From contig NZ_CP125946.1 of the NCBI RefSeq assembly GCF_030064065.1, positions 2,108,001-2,172,000 of the forward strand: a DNA stretch of 64,000 nt, given 5' to 3'. This DNA is from Rothia sp. SD9660Na. Its GTDB lineage: Bacteria; Actinomycetota; Actinomycetes; Actinomycetales; Micrococcaceae. The position numbers and the translations under genes are program-made. Below, piece by piece: positions 52,341 through 60,060 of this stretch; within the stretch, counting starts at the first letter, position 1, and each line of letters opens with the position of its first letter. Below the pieces are notes generated by a model. The model worked only from the letters and a program-made list of their open reading frames with translations, made no database searches and was not told the origin of the DNA.

Positions 52341-52790
52341 ATGATAGCCCACCACCCCGTTTTTGTTTACGGCACCCTGCGCCCCGGCATGAGTAATAAT
52401 CGCTGGTTCCGCGGGGCTGATTCTAACCGCACTGACGCGACTATTACCGGCTACGAGCTGGTCACGAACGGCTCCTACCCCTACCTGCTCCCGGCGTCCG
52501 CACCGGTCGGCAGCGACGCCGCCGGGCAAGACGCCCCGGTAGTGCGCGGCACCCTGGTTTTCGTAGACCCCGCCGACTGGGAGGCCGTTGCCGCGTCCCT
52601 CGATGAGCTTGAGGGAACCGACCCCGCGCGTCCTGTGCACGATGACAACCTCTACAACCGGGTGCTGGCCGAGGTGGTAACGGACGCCGGTGAGCAGGTC
52701 ACCGCCTGGGTCTACATTCCACCGGTGAGCAAGCAGGCGCAGCTGCGCGAGCGCTACCCCCTGGTGTCCGGCGGCGAGTGGACCGAGTAA
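52341..52790 (+). CDS. Gamma-glutamylcyclotransferase-like protein (AIG2/GGCT fold)
   Basis: 149 aa. VFVYGTLRPGMSNNRWF is the family's N-terminal signature; LDELEGTDP carries the Glu expected in the active site. These proteins cleave gamma-glutamyl peptides or amines to 5-oxoproline. ATG 52341 places the signature at residue 6; the longer frame from 52266 adds unrelated sequence. It follows the GSP synthase-like gene by 83 bp, so the two may act on the same class of gamma-glutamyl compound. Confidence 0.85.
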   Translation: MIAHHPVFVYGTLRPGMSNNRWFRGADSNRTDATITGYELVTNGSYPYLLPASAPVGSDAAGQDAPVVRGTLVFVDPADWEAVAASLDELEGTDPARPVHDDNLYNRVLAEVVTDAGEQVTAWVYIPPVSKQAQLRERYPLVSGGEWTE

Positions 52791-52802
52791 ATACCCCCTT
52801 TT

Positions 52803-53235
52803 AATTTTGAGCCAGAGACCTGGTTCCGCGTGATTGATGTTGCCACTATTGTCACCAACGGTCTGTTGGGCGGTGGGGCTCTGCGCGGCATTATGGTCAA
52901 CCGTATTCCGGCAATTTTGGGCGGGAGCCCGCTCTATGCCACGGTGGCTTTTGTGGGGGCTTGTGAGGTTGCCCTTGTGCGTGGTGCTGTGGGACCGGCA
53001 GGTGCTGGGCATGGCTCTTTCTATTGTGACCTGCCTGGTCGTGGGCATTTTGGCGCGGTGGCGCCGCTGGCAGCTGCCGAAGCCGGTTCAGCTCAAGGTG
53101 CCCCGACCTCGCTTGCGGTTAGGACGCCGCCGCCCGGCTTCACGCGACCGGTGGGTGTCCGGCGCCCCGCTGACCCAGGAAATGCGGGTTATCGACGAAG
53201 AAACAGCCCGAGCCCATTGTAAGGGGCGGGCCTAG
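52803..53235 (+). pseudogene. TRIC-type (UPF0126) channel gene remnant
   Basis: Frame 1 encodes TWFRVIDVATIVTNGLLGGG, then ALRGIMVNRIPAILG and SPLYATVAFVGACEVALV, a worn version of the TRIC family core (GGGxLRDxL...P.iL...LYA). The C-terminal part continues in another frame: VTCLVVGILARWRRWQLPKP, matching the family's end (R.lA...gW.LP.p). So there is one frameshift, and the N-terminal repeat is missing. It abuts a broken GNAT gene. Confidence 0.5.
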
Positions 53236-53243
53236 GGCGTACT

Positions 53244-53502
53244 TCTGAGAGTCCGGGTTAATGAGTAGGTCTTGAATATAGCTAGTGCTGACCCCATCGC
53301 CGACGGCCCGTACCAGCCCGGCAAGTCGACCCGTAGCGTCCTCACGAGCCACCGCCAGGTAAAGACTACCGGTGCACATGGGCACCAGGTTTTCAGGGTG
53401 GTCGGTGTAAGCACTCCACCCAACAGAGGTATAGAGATCTACCAGTTCCTGCTGGCTAGGTACCAGACCTACTGAAAAAGTAAAAGCGGTGTTCATGGGC
53501 AA
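53244..53502 (-). pseudogene. GNAT acetyltransferase gene, 3'-truncated
   Basis: From ATG 53496 or 53502: ELVDLYTSVGWSAYTDHPEN, LVAREDATGRLAGLVRAVG-like strand (actual LYLAVAREDATGRLAGLV) and IQDLLINPDSQ, which is where motif A of GNAT proteins should begin (RG.G.G..L). After that the frame turns into unrelated sequence from the neighbouring remnant, so the acetyl-CoA site is lost. Confidence 0.6.
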
Positions 53503-53632
53503 AACTTTACCGTGCGCTTATCCCTGAAAATACTCCCAGCTTCTTCATCACAGAAAGCAAGCCCAGAACAATATCCTATTGTTGAAAGTACAGCCGTTTG
53601 CCATACTGGAAAGCACAGTAAGGAGAAAACCT

Positions 53633-53854
53633 ATGACCGTGCATGTTGAGTTTACAGCTACTGAAGAGGCACAGCTACAGAGTCTTTCCTCCGCTCTTGG
53701 TACGAGCACCGAAGAGCTAGTACGTTCTGCTGTACTTGATTATCTTGAACAGCAGGAAGAACAGGTATGGGCACAGCAGGCGTTGGTGCGCTTCGAGGCA
53801 GACGGCCGTGAGACCCGCCCCGCCCAGGAATTGTGGGATGAGCTCGGGGTCTGA
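53633..53854 (+). CDS. Antitoxin-like ribbon-helix-helix protein
   Basis: 73 aa from ATG 53633 (AAGGAG upstream). The N-terminal strand TVHVEFTATEEAQLQSL and helices with TEELVRSAVLDYLEQQ look like an RHH/CopG DNA-binding domain; the C-terminus (RPAQELWDELGV) would bind the toxin. A RelE-type toxin gene follows after 2 bp. Expected to repress its own operon and neutralise the toxin. Confidence 0.85.
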   Translation: MTVHVEFTATEEAQLQSLSSALGTSTEELVRSAVLDYLEQQEEQVWAQQALVRFEADGRETRPAQELWDELGV

Positions 53855-53856
53855 AT

Positions 53857-54120
53857 GTGGCCTGGCAATTAGTACTGGCAAAAGAGTTTGAACGATCGAT
53901 TAGAAAGCTCGATAAGCCGGATATTCGTAGAATTAAGACTTACCTTGACCAGGTAGTTCAGTTAGATAATCCGAGGGACCGGGGAAAAGCGCTGACAGCT
54001 GACAAGGTTGGCCTGTGGCGTTATCGTGTAGGAAATTTTCGAGTACTCGTAAAATTTGAAGATCAGCAGATGCAAGTTATTGCTCTCGATGTTGGTCACC
54101 GTTCAACAATTTACCGATAG
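53857..54120 (+). CDS. RelE/ParE-family toxin
   Basis: 87 aa. WQLVLAKEFERSIRKLDKPD, RGKALTADKVGLWRYRVGNFRV (family core, partly quoted) and the C-terminal VIALDVGHRSTIYR are standard RelE features, with basic/aromatic residues for ribosome-bound mRNA cleavage. GTG start 2 bp after the antitoxin stop. It lies beside two gene remnants, a typical place for a mobile TA module. Confidence 0.9.
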   Translation: MAWQLVLAKEFERSIRKLDKPDIRRIKTYLDQVVQLDNPRDRGKALTADKVGLWRYRVGNFRVLVKFEDQQMQVIALDVGHRSTIYR

Positions 54121-54150
54121 TCTTCTAAGCTCCTCTGGTATTAAAAAATT

Positions 54151-54212
54151 ACCCCGCCCTTTTTCTCTTCACCCTAGTGATTATCTCGGGGCGAAGAGAG
54201 AAGGGACGGGGT
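54151..54212. terminator. Bidirectional terminator between relE and the amino acid ABC genes
   Basis: 20-bp arms (54151-54170 / 54193-54212), about 17 of 20 matching, between convergent genes; polypyrimidine with T-run inside the left arm. Confidence 0.65.
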
Positions 54213-54276
54213 GAAGTCGGCTCTGCGGCGCGCCGGACGGCTCCGCGGCGCGGGCCGCCTCTAGCGCCCCGGCTCC

Positions 54277-55026
54277 TTAGATGCGGTAGTCCGTCATCTC
54301 GAAGATCTGCAGGAAGCGCTGGATGCGTTCGTTGTCGGAGTCGAAGAAGGCTTCGGGGGCGCCGTTGTAGAGAACGCTGCCGCCGTCGAGGAAGACGATA
54401 CGGTCGGCAACCCGGCGGGCGAAGGCCATATTGTGGGTAACAACCACCAGGGAGCGCTTTTCGCGGGCCAGGTCGATGAGCACTCGAATAACCTCGGCTT
54501 CAAGCTCGGGGTCAAGGGCAGAGGTGGGCTCGTCAAAGAGTAAGTAATCGGGGGCAACAGCCAGGGCGCGGGCGATGGCGACGCGCTGCTGCTGGCCGCC
54601 CGAGAGGTTATCGGGGTAGGCATCTGCCTTATGCCCCAAACCCACCTTCTCCAGGAGTTCGCGTGCGAGCTGGGCTGCGGCGTCCTTACCCATCTTGCCG
54701 TTGAGCACCGGGGCCAGGGCCACGTTCTGCTCGGCGGTGTAGTGGGGGAAGAGGTTGAAGTTCTGGAAGACCATGGCCGAGTGCTTGCGGATGGTTCGTA
54801 CCTGCTCGTCGGTCAGCCCGGCGGTGAAGTCCACCAAGTCACCCTCAATGGTCAGGACGCCGGACTCGGGGGTTTCGAGCAGGTTCAGGCAGCGCAGCAG
54901 GGTGGATTTACCCGAACCGGAGGGCCCGAGAATAACCGTGGTTTCGCCGTTGTCGAGGTCGAGGGAGATGTCGCGCAGAATGGTGTTCTCGCCGAAGCTT
55001 TTGGTGAGGTTCTTCAGGCTAAGCAT
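54277..55026 (-). CDS. Polar amino acid ABC transporter ATPase
   Basis: 249 aa. Walker A GPSGSGKST, LSGGQQQRVAIARAL signature, Walker B LLFDEPTSALDPE and the switch His in VVVTHNMAFARRVADR: the GlnQ/HisP class. It overlaps the permease gene by 8 bp and completes a three-gene importer. Confidence 0.95.
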   Translation of the reverse strand: MLSLKNLTKSFGENTILRDISLDLDNGETTVILGPSGSGKSTLLRCLNLLETPESGVLTIEGDLVDFTAGLTDEQVRTIRKHSAMVFQNFNLFPHYTAEQNVALAPVLNGKMGKDAAAQLARELLEKVGLGHKADAYPDNLSGGQQQRVAIARALAVAPDYLLFDEPTSALDPELEAEVIRVLIDLAREKRSLVVVTHNMAFARRVADRIVFLDGGSVLYNGAPEAFFDSDNERIQRFLQIFEMTDYRI

Positions 55027-55696
55027 TGACTGTCCTTATGTAACGGCTGGTGCGCTTCTCTAGGGCGCGCTGGGCGATGGAGAGAAGGGTGAAGATGACC
55101 AGGTAGATGGCGGCTACTTCAAGGTACATGGCCAGCGGCTCGAAGGTGCGGGCGGCGACCTGCTTGCCGGACTGGAAAAGGTCAACCATAGAGATGACCG
55201 ATACCAGGGAGGTGCCCTTGACCAGGTCAATCAGGTCGTTACCCAGCGGGGGTAGGGCGATGCGGGTAGCCTGCGGGATGACGACGTGGCGCAGGGTCTG
55301 CATCTTGGTGAAGTTGAGGGTGCGGGCGGCCTCGAACTGGCCGCGCGGTATTGAGGCGTAGGCTGAGCGGAAGGTTTCGGCCACGTAGGCGCCGGTGTTG
55401 AGGCTCAGCGCGATGATGGCGGCGGGCCAGGTGTCGAGGGTGATGCCGACGCGGGGTAGCCCGTAGAACACCAGGAAGAGCTGCACTAGAAGCGGGGTGC
55501 CGCGGAAGAACCACACGAAGGCTGTGGCTAGCCAGTTGAGCGGGTTGTAGCGGCTGAGGTTGCGGGCGGCGGTGGCCAGCAGACCCAGCACCAGCGCGAG
55601 GACGAAGGAGATGAGGGTCAGCGGGATGGTCACCTGCACGGTGGCCAGCAGCAGGGAGGGCAGGGATTGTGCCCAGAGTTCTAGGTAGCGGTCCAT
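55019..55696 (-). CDS. Polar amino acid ABC transporter permease
   Basis: 225 aa, single permease of the HisMQ type with about five helices. WFFRGTPLLVQLFLVFYGLP and the EAA loop AARTLNFTKMQTLRHVVIPQ are diagnostic. Between binding-protein and ATPase genes, all on the minus strand. Confidence 0.95.
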   Translation of the reverse strand: MDRYLELWAQSLPSLLLATVQVTIPLTLISFVLALVLGLLATAARNLSRYNPLNWLATAFVWFFRGTPLLVQLFLVFYGLPRVGITLDTWPAAIIALSLNTGAYVAETFRSAYASIPRGQFEAARTLNFTKMQTLRHVVIPQATRIALPPLGNDLIDLVKGTSLVSVISMVDLFQSGKQVAARTFEPLAMYLEVAAIYLVIFTLLSIAQRALEKRTSRYIRTVNA

Positions 55697-55753
55697 AGTG
55701 TTCTACGGGTTACTTTCGGTTCGGACGCCGGGGTTCGGCTTGCCGGGGCCGGG

Positions 55754-56578
55754 TTAGGCCTTGGGGCTCAGGTCGATGCCAACGTACTTTTCGTAGATGG
55801 CCTTGAAGTCGCCGTTCTCCAGGTGCTTGGCGATGGAGTCGTTGATGGCGGTCTGCAGGGTGGTGGCGCCCTTGGGCATCAGGATTGCTGATTCGGAGGC
55901 GTCGCCGAGCACACCGTCGAGCAGGCGGATGGGGGCGTCGGGGTGCTGCTCCTGGTAGTAGGCGAAGGTGACGGCGTCGTTACCGCAGGCGTCCACGCGG
56001 CCGGTGAGTACCTGTTCGATGGCTTCGTCGAAGCCGGTAACGATGGTCATCTGGGCGCCTGCTTCTTCGAGCAGGGTGCGGAAGTTAGAGGTCTCTGATG
56101 AGGCTGCGGTGGCGCCTGCAAGGTCTTCGATGGTCTGCAGTTCTGAGTTTTGCAGGACGGCGACCTTGCCCTCTGAGGCGACGTAGGGGTTGGAGAAGTC
56201 GTACTTCTGCTTGCGCTCTTCGGTGGGTGAGACGTTGTTGATGACGATGTCGTAGCGGTCAGCATCGACACCGGCGATCAGGGAATCCCAGGGGGTTTCG
56301 GTGTATTCGGCGGTGACGCCCAGATCGGCGGCGATGAGGTCGCCGATTTCCTTTTCCATACCGACAAGTTCGCCAGCTTCGTTGTGGTAGTTCCAGGGGG
56401 CGAAGGTGCCCTCGAAGCCGATGCGGATTTTGCCGGCGTCCTTGATGGCCTGCAGCTTGTCGGCAGCTGCGGATGAGCCGGAGGTGGTGGAGGATGAGGA
56501 GCCGCAGGCGGCCAGGGCCAGGGCGAGGGCGGACGCGCCGGTGAGGGCGAGAGCGGAACGACGATTGATTGCTGTCAT
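55754..56578 (-). CDS. Polar amino acid ABC transporter substrate-binding lipoprotein
   Basis: 274 aa from ATG 56578. Signal with lipobox LALAACGSS. SBP family 3 features: KIRIGFEGTFAPWNYHNEAG, LVGMEKEIGDLIAADLGV, RYDIVINNVSPTEERKQKYD. It resembles cystine/glutamine-type binding proteins; the exact ligand is open. The longer frame from 56644 would put sequence before the signal peptide. Confidence 0.93.
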   Translation of the reverse strand: MTAINRRSALALTGASALALALAACGSSSSTTSGSSAAADKLQAIKDAGKIRIGFEGTFAPWNYHNEAGELVGMEKEIGDLIAADLGVTAEYTETPWDSLIAGVDADRYDIVINNVSPTEERKQKYDFSNPYVASEGKVAVLQNSELQTIEDLAGATAASSETSNFRTLLEEAGAQMTIVTGFDEAIEQVLTGRVDACGNDAVTFAYYQEQHPDAPIRLLDGVLGDASESAILMPKGATTLQTAINDSIAKHLENGDFKAIYEKYVGIDLSPKA

Positions 56579-56886
56579 GGTACCTGTCTTTCGGTGGTGA
56601 CACTTTGGGTAACTACGCGAGCTTATAACAGGTGAAGCCCCCACAAAGAATTATTGTTACGCGAGTATTACGAAAATTTTTCAGGGGAGGTTGGAGATGG
56701 AATGAAACGCCGCTTAGGCATCCACTCCCACTAGTAGAAATAAGGGGAAAAACACTTTTGAGCAGGACTGCACTAAAGCAAAGTGGCCTCATTTAACAAG
56801 CAAATGCCCTTGTCCCAAAGGAAGTGGACTACTAAATTTAGAACCACCGGCTAAACCAAAGCATACTTATAAGAGAGGTGTTTCAT
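56579..56886. other. Intergenic region between divergent genes (308 bp)
   Basis: AT-rich leader between the amino acid binding protein (minus) and the broken NlpC/P60-like gene (plus). No RNA gene or clear hairpin seen; it should hold both promoters. GAGAGG just before 56887 is a plausible RBS. Confidence 0.5.
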
Positions 56887-57372
56887 ATGTTTATCTTTGG
56901 CAAGACGACGACCACCACTGCCGCAACCCTCGCTCTGGCCTTCGCAGGGATTACCACCGCTTCAGCGAGCAGCGACGATCCCATCGCCGAGCTTGTAGAG
57001 CTGAACCCCGGCACCTCCTATACACAGATGCAGGCTGACCTTTCTGCCTATGCAGAAGCTAACAACACCACCGTGCACGCTGTTGCACAGGAAGTACCCT
57101 CGGTTTTGACCACGGTCATACCGGCCTGTACTTCTCAGCCGAAGAAATCATTGAAGCCCCCGGCAAAAAAGGGGGAACATACTCAGAGCCATAAAATCAA
57201 CCGAAATAGCGTATCAGCACCATCTGGCTCAGTTTTGCTCAATGTGAAAATTGACCAGGCTACCAAGAATTCTGTCGCAGATTGGGCGAATGAGAACTTA
57301 CTAGGTCGCCCCTATAACTCAAACTTTGCTGTCAATAAATTGGGTAGCTTCTCAGCCCTCGCTAAGTGCTAA
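56887..57372 (+). pseudogene. Secreted NlpC/P60-like (C40/YiiX-type) hydrolase, frameshifted and truncated
   Basis: The first 70 residues (signal peptide to about SASSDDP, then a helical segment) are in frame 1. The expected catalytic stretch LGFDHGHTGLYFSAEEIIEA, followed by APGKKGGTYSEP, is in a different frame (57099-57175). The next conserved segment (VADWANENLLGRPYNSNF) is back in frame 1. The end, KLGSFSALAKC then stop, lacks the usual C-terminal catalytic block. So at least two frameshifts plus 3' loss. A functional short secreted protein from frame 1 cannot be excluded. Confidence 0.6.
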
Positions 57373-57386
57373 GTAAGGAGATTACC

Positions 57387-58559
57387 ATGAAAAAAAGAGG
57401 CCCTATCGCACTCACAGCTACCTTCCTCCTTACTGCCTGCACCCCTCCCCCAACTTTAGACGGATGGCCTGAAGCAAAGCTTGCCGGGAATAATTTAGAG
57501 GACGTTGAATACGCGCTCTACCTCAGCCCCCAAGTGGTTGGTTCGACCCCCGTTAACCGCAGCTATCTTGCTCTCATTAAAGCTGATGGATCCTATGAAA
57601 GCATAAGGATGGACGGGCTAGATAACGGTGGCGTTTTCTGGACAGAAGAAGGAATCCACTTTGCTGATAAATCCGCAGACTATCTGCTGACCGATGAAAA
57701 ACTCGAAAAATGGTCTCTTGAAAAATCTGACTTGATGTACGGCTACAATCTTCATCCCGACGGCTCTACCGTAGGTCTCTACAGCTTTGGTTCCCAGGAA
57801 AATCAGGGGTATACAACTCAGATTATTCAGCGAAAGGGAGATGATGTCATCTCCTTTCCAACCGAGGGTTCATACTATGATTCAGGAATTTGCCCAGATG
57901 GAACAATCGTAGGGATTTCTCCGACCACTGGACATTATAAAAATGACGGAGTTGAAGAAAAAATTCTTGTCACAATTGATGAGAAGGAAGAAAAAGAAAA
58001 ACTAGTTCTTAATTTTCCTAACTACCATACCCCTGCAAACGACTTGCACTGCCGGGACGGAAAAGTATTTACCCTGGGTACACTGCCTGAAGAGAATGAA
58101 TACGGTAGCTACCAGTACGGCGATGTGCTCACCTTCGACCTTGAAACAAGAGAGTTCTTAGCGGTCCCTGTGACGGATGAAGAAGGGGACCCCCTACCTC
58201 TTACCCATGAAGACGGCACTGGAGTAGCACATGCTCAAGCTATAGATAATGAAGCTATCAAAGATGGCAAACTGTCCTGGTACCTGGGGAATACCATCTA
58301 TGAGACTGATGTTGCCACCGGCGTCACCAAAGAACTCTTCGACATCTCCGCAACTAAACAAGGACTGTCCAACTCACAGGTTGTTTTCAGGGAAGACGAT
58401 ATCGTCGTCTTCTCTTACAACCAAGACGAAGAAATCCAGATGATTCGTTACGACCGCTCAAATGGGCAAGAACTTGACCGCGTTCAAGTCGACGGTCTAG
58501 CTGAGAAAACCTCAATCAAGATGATACCCCGAGGGTTCGCCGCTAAACCGCTAAGCTGA
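57387..58559 (+). CDS. Putative lipoprotein with beta-propeller-like repeats
   Basis: 390 aa from ATG 57387 (TAAGGAG upstream). Lipoprotein signal: KKRGPIALTATFLLTACTPP. The mature part shows repeating short strands and turns (NLHPDGSTVGLYSFG, ISPTTGHYKND, LTFDLETREFLAV, YDRSNGQELDRVQ) as in TolB/YncE-like propellers. No named family recognised. Lower G+C than the flanks. Ends before a perfect terminator hairpin. Confidence 0.7.
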   Translation: MKKRGPIALTATFLLTACTPPPTLDGWPEAKLAGNNLEDVEYALYLSPQVVGSTPVNRSYLALIKADGSYESIRMDGLDNGGVFWTEEGIHFADKSADYLLTDEKLEKWSLEKSDLMYGYNLHPDGSTVGLYSFGSQENQGYTTQIIQRKGDDVISFPTEGSYYDSGICPDGTIVGISPTTGHYKNDGVEEKILVTIDEKEEKEKLVLNFPNYHTPANDLHCRDGKVFTLGTLPEENEYGSYQYGDVLTFDLETREFLAVPVTDEEGDPLPLTHEDGTGVAHAQAIDNEAIKDGKLSWYLGNTIYETDVATGVTKELFDISATKQGLSNSQVVFREDDIVVFSYNQDEEIQMIRYDRSNGQELDRVQVDGLAEKTSIKMIPRGFAAKPLS

Positions 58560-58571
58560 CCCCTTACACAG

Positions 58572-58604
58572 AAGGGTGGGCTTCTATCCTAGAAGCCCAC
58601 CCTT
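58572..58604. terminator. Bidirectional terminator
   Basis: Perfect 15-bp stem (58572-58586 / 58590-58604) with 3-nt loop, between convergent genes. Confidence 0.88.
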
Positions 58605-58621
58605 CATATCTTTACCCCGCC

Positions 58622-59758
58622 CTAGGCAGCATCCAGGGCAGAGGTCATATCCTCCAGCAGGTCATCAATATCTTCAATACCGACAGCTACGCGCACCAGG
58701 CGGGTGGTGAGGCCGGCGTCGTCGCGGTCTTCTTGGGAGTAGGCGCCCTGGGTCATGGTGGTGGGCAGGCAGACCAGAGACTCGATACCGCCGAGAGAGA
58801 CGGCGAAAGTGAAGACCTTGAGGGAGTCGAGGAAGGCCTTGATGTCGTGGCCTTCTTTGATGATAAAGGAGAAGAGGGCGCCCCTACCGGTGGCCTGTTC
58901 GGTCTGGATCTTGGCTTCTTCGGCGCTGTAGGAGCCGGGGAAGTAAACTGTATCAACGGCGGGGTGGGCGGCGACGGCCTCGATGAGGACGTCGGCGTTG
59001 GCCTGCTGGCGCTCCATGCGCAGGGCTAGGGTCTTGACGTTCTGCAGCAGACGGTAGGAGTCGATGGGTGAGAGCACGCCGCCGGAGATCAGCTGGGCCT
59101 TGAAGAGCTTGTCGGCCAACTCTGCGTCGTTGGTGGTGGCGACGCCCGCGAGCAGGTCACCGTGGCCGGCCAGGTACTTGGTGGCTGACTGCACCACGAT
59201 ATCTGCACCCAGGTCGAGGGGCTTCTGCAGGTAGGGGGTCATGACGGTGTTATCGACGACCAGTAGAGCACCGTGGCGGTGGGTCAGCTCGGCGACCTTC
59301 TTGATGTCGGTGACGCGCAGGGTGGGGTTGGAGGGCGTCTCAATAAAGACCATGCCAACGTTCTTGCCCTCGAAGTGGGCGTCGGAGAGGGTGGAGAGGT
59401 CGTAGACCAGTTCGTGGGTGACGCCGCGCTTGGGGAGCTCGATGGTAGCGAAGCGGTAGTTGCCGCCGTAGACAGGCATACCCATGATCAGGGTCTGGCC
59501 GTGTTCCAGAATTCCCATAGCTGCGGCGGTGGCGCTCATGCCGGAGGCGTAGAGGAAAGCGTGCTCGGCACCCTCAAGGGCGGCAAGAGTGGTTTCTGCC
59601 TTGGAGCGGGTGGGGTTACCGCCGCGCTGGTATTCGAAGGGGCCTTCTGTGCCGTCGGTGGGCTGGCCGAAGGTGGAGGCGGTGTAAATCGGGGGTACGA
59701 CGGCATGCTTTTCGTTAGAGTGCACGGAGTGAATGGCGCGAGTGGTAAAGCCTGCCAC
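58622..59758 (-). CDS. PLP-dependent Cys/Met metabolism enzyme (cystathionine gamma-synthase/lyase family)
   Basis: About 378 aa. YQRGGNPTRSKAETTLAALEG near the N-terminus, the PLP lysine in VVQSATKYLAGHGD, and LGGIESLVCLPTTMTQG near the C-terminus define the family. It could form or cleave cystathionine or release thiols; sequence alone does not decide among MetB, MetC/CGL or methionine lyase. GTG 59758 was preferred since AAAGGA lies 6 bp upstream; ATG 59776 is an alternative. No SAM riboswitch was found upstream, unlike the 42-48 kb sulfur genes. Confidence 0.9.
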   Translation of the reverse strand: MAGFTTRAIHSVHSNEKHAVVPPIYTASTFGQPTDGTEGPFEYQRGGNPTRSKAETTLAALEGAEHAFLYASGMSATAAAMGILEHGQTLIMGMPVYGGNYRFATIELPKRGVTHELVYDLSTLSDAHFEGKNVGMVFIETPSNPTLRVTDIKKVAELTHRHGALLVVDNTVMTPYLQKPLDLGADIVVQSATKYLAGHGDLLAGVATTNDAELADKLFKAQLISGGVLSPIDSYRLLQNVKTLALRMERQQANADVLIEAVAAHPAVDTVYFPGSYSAEEAKIQTEQATGRGALFSFIIKEGHDIKAFLDSLKVFTFAVSLGGIESLVCLPTTMTQGAYSQEDRDDAGLTTRLVRVAVGIEDIDDLLEDMTSALDAA

Positions 59759-60060
59759 GGTGATTCCTTTCGACATCAAGAAAAAGCGCGTCCGTAGAGC
59801 CTATACCGGCAGTCTGCAAGGCAGCGAATTAATGTTACGTATTTATGACGTTACTCTTGAGCAAACATAAGAGATATAGCCAAGGGCACATCCGCGCCTG
59901 TCCACGGGCCTCATCGGCACACCTCCCCTGCTCCTAGCCACCGCCAACCGGTATTCTTAAAGAAAAAGAAGAGGTGCGAACCCTGTGCCCGATCGTCCGC
60001 TGTCGCTCAGGGCCGTTTTCACCTCGCGCACATCCCCCTACACCACATAAAGAGTTCTCT
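59759..60060. other. Intergenic region between divergent genes (302 bp)
   Basis: Contains an AT-rich block (about 59830-59880) likely holding the promoters of the PLP enzyme (minus) and the metalloprotease (plus). No RNA gene seen. Confidence 0.5.

Noticed and set aside
59780..59980. SAM riboswitch before the cystathionine enzyme gene
   Set aside because: None of the S-box or SAM-IV blocks (GCAACC core, GGTGC, GGGGTGCCCC) occurs in the leader.
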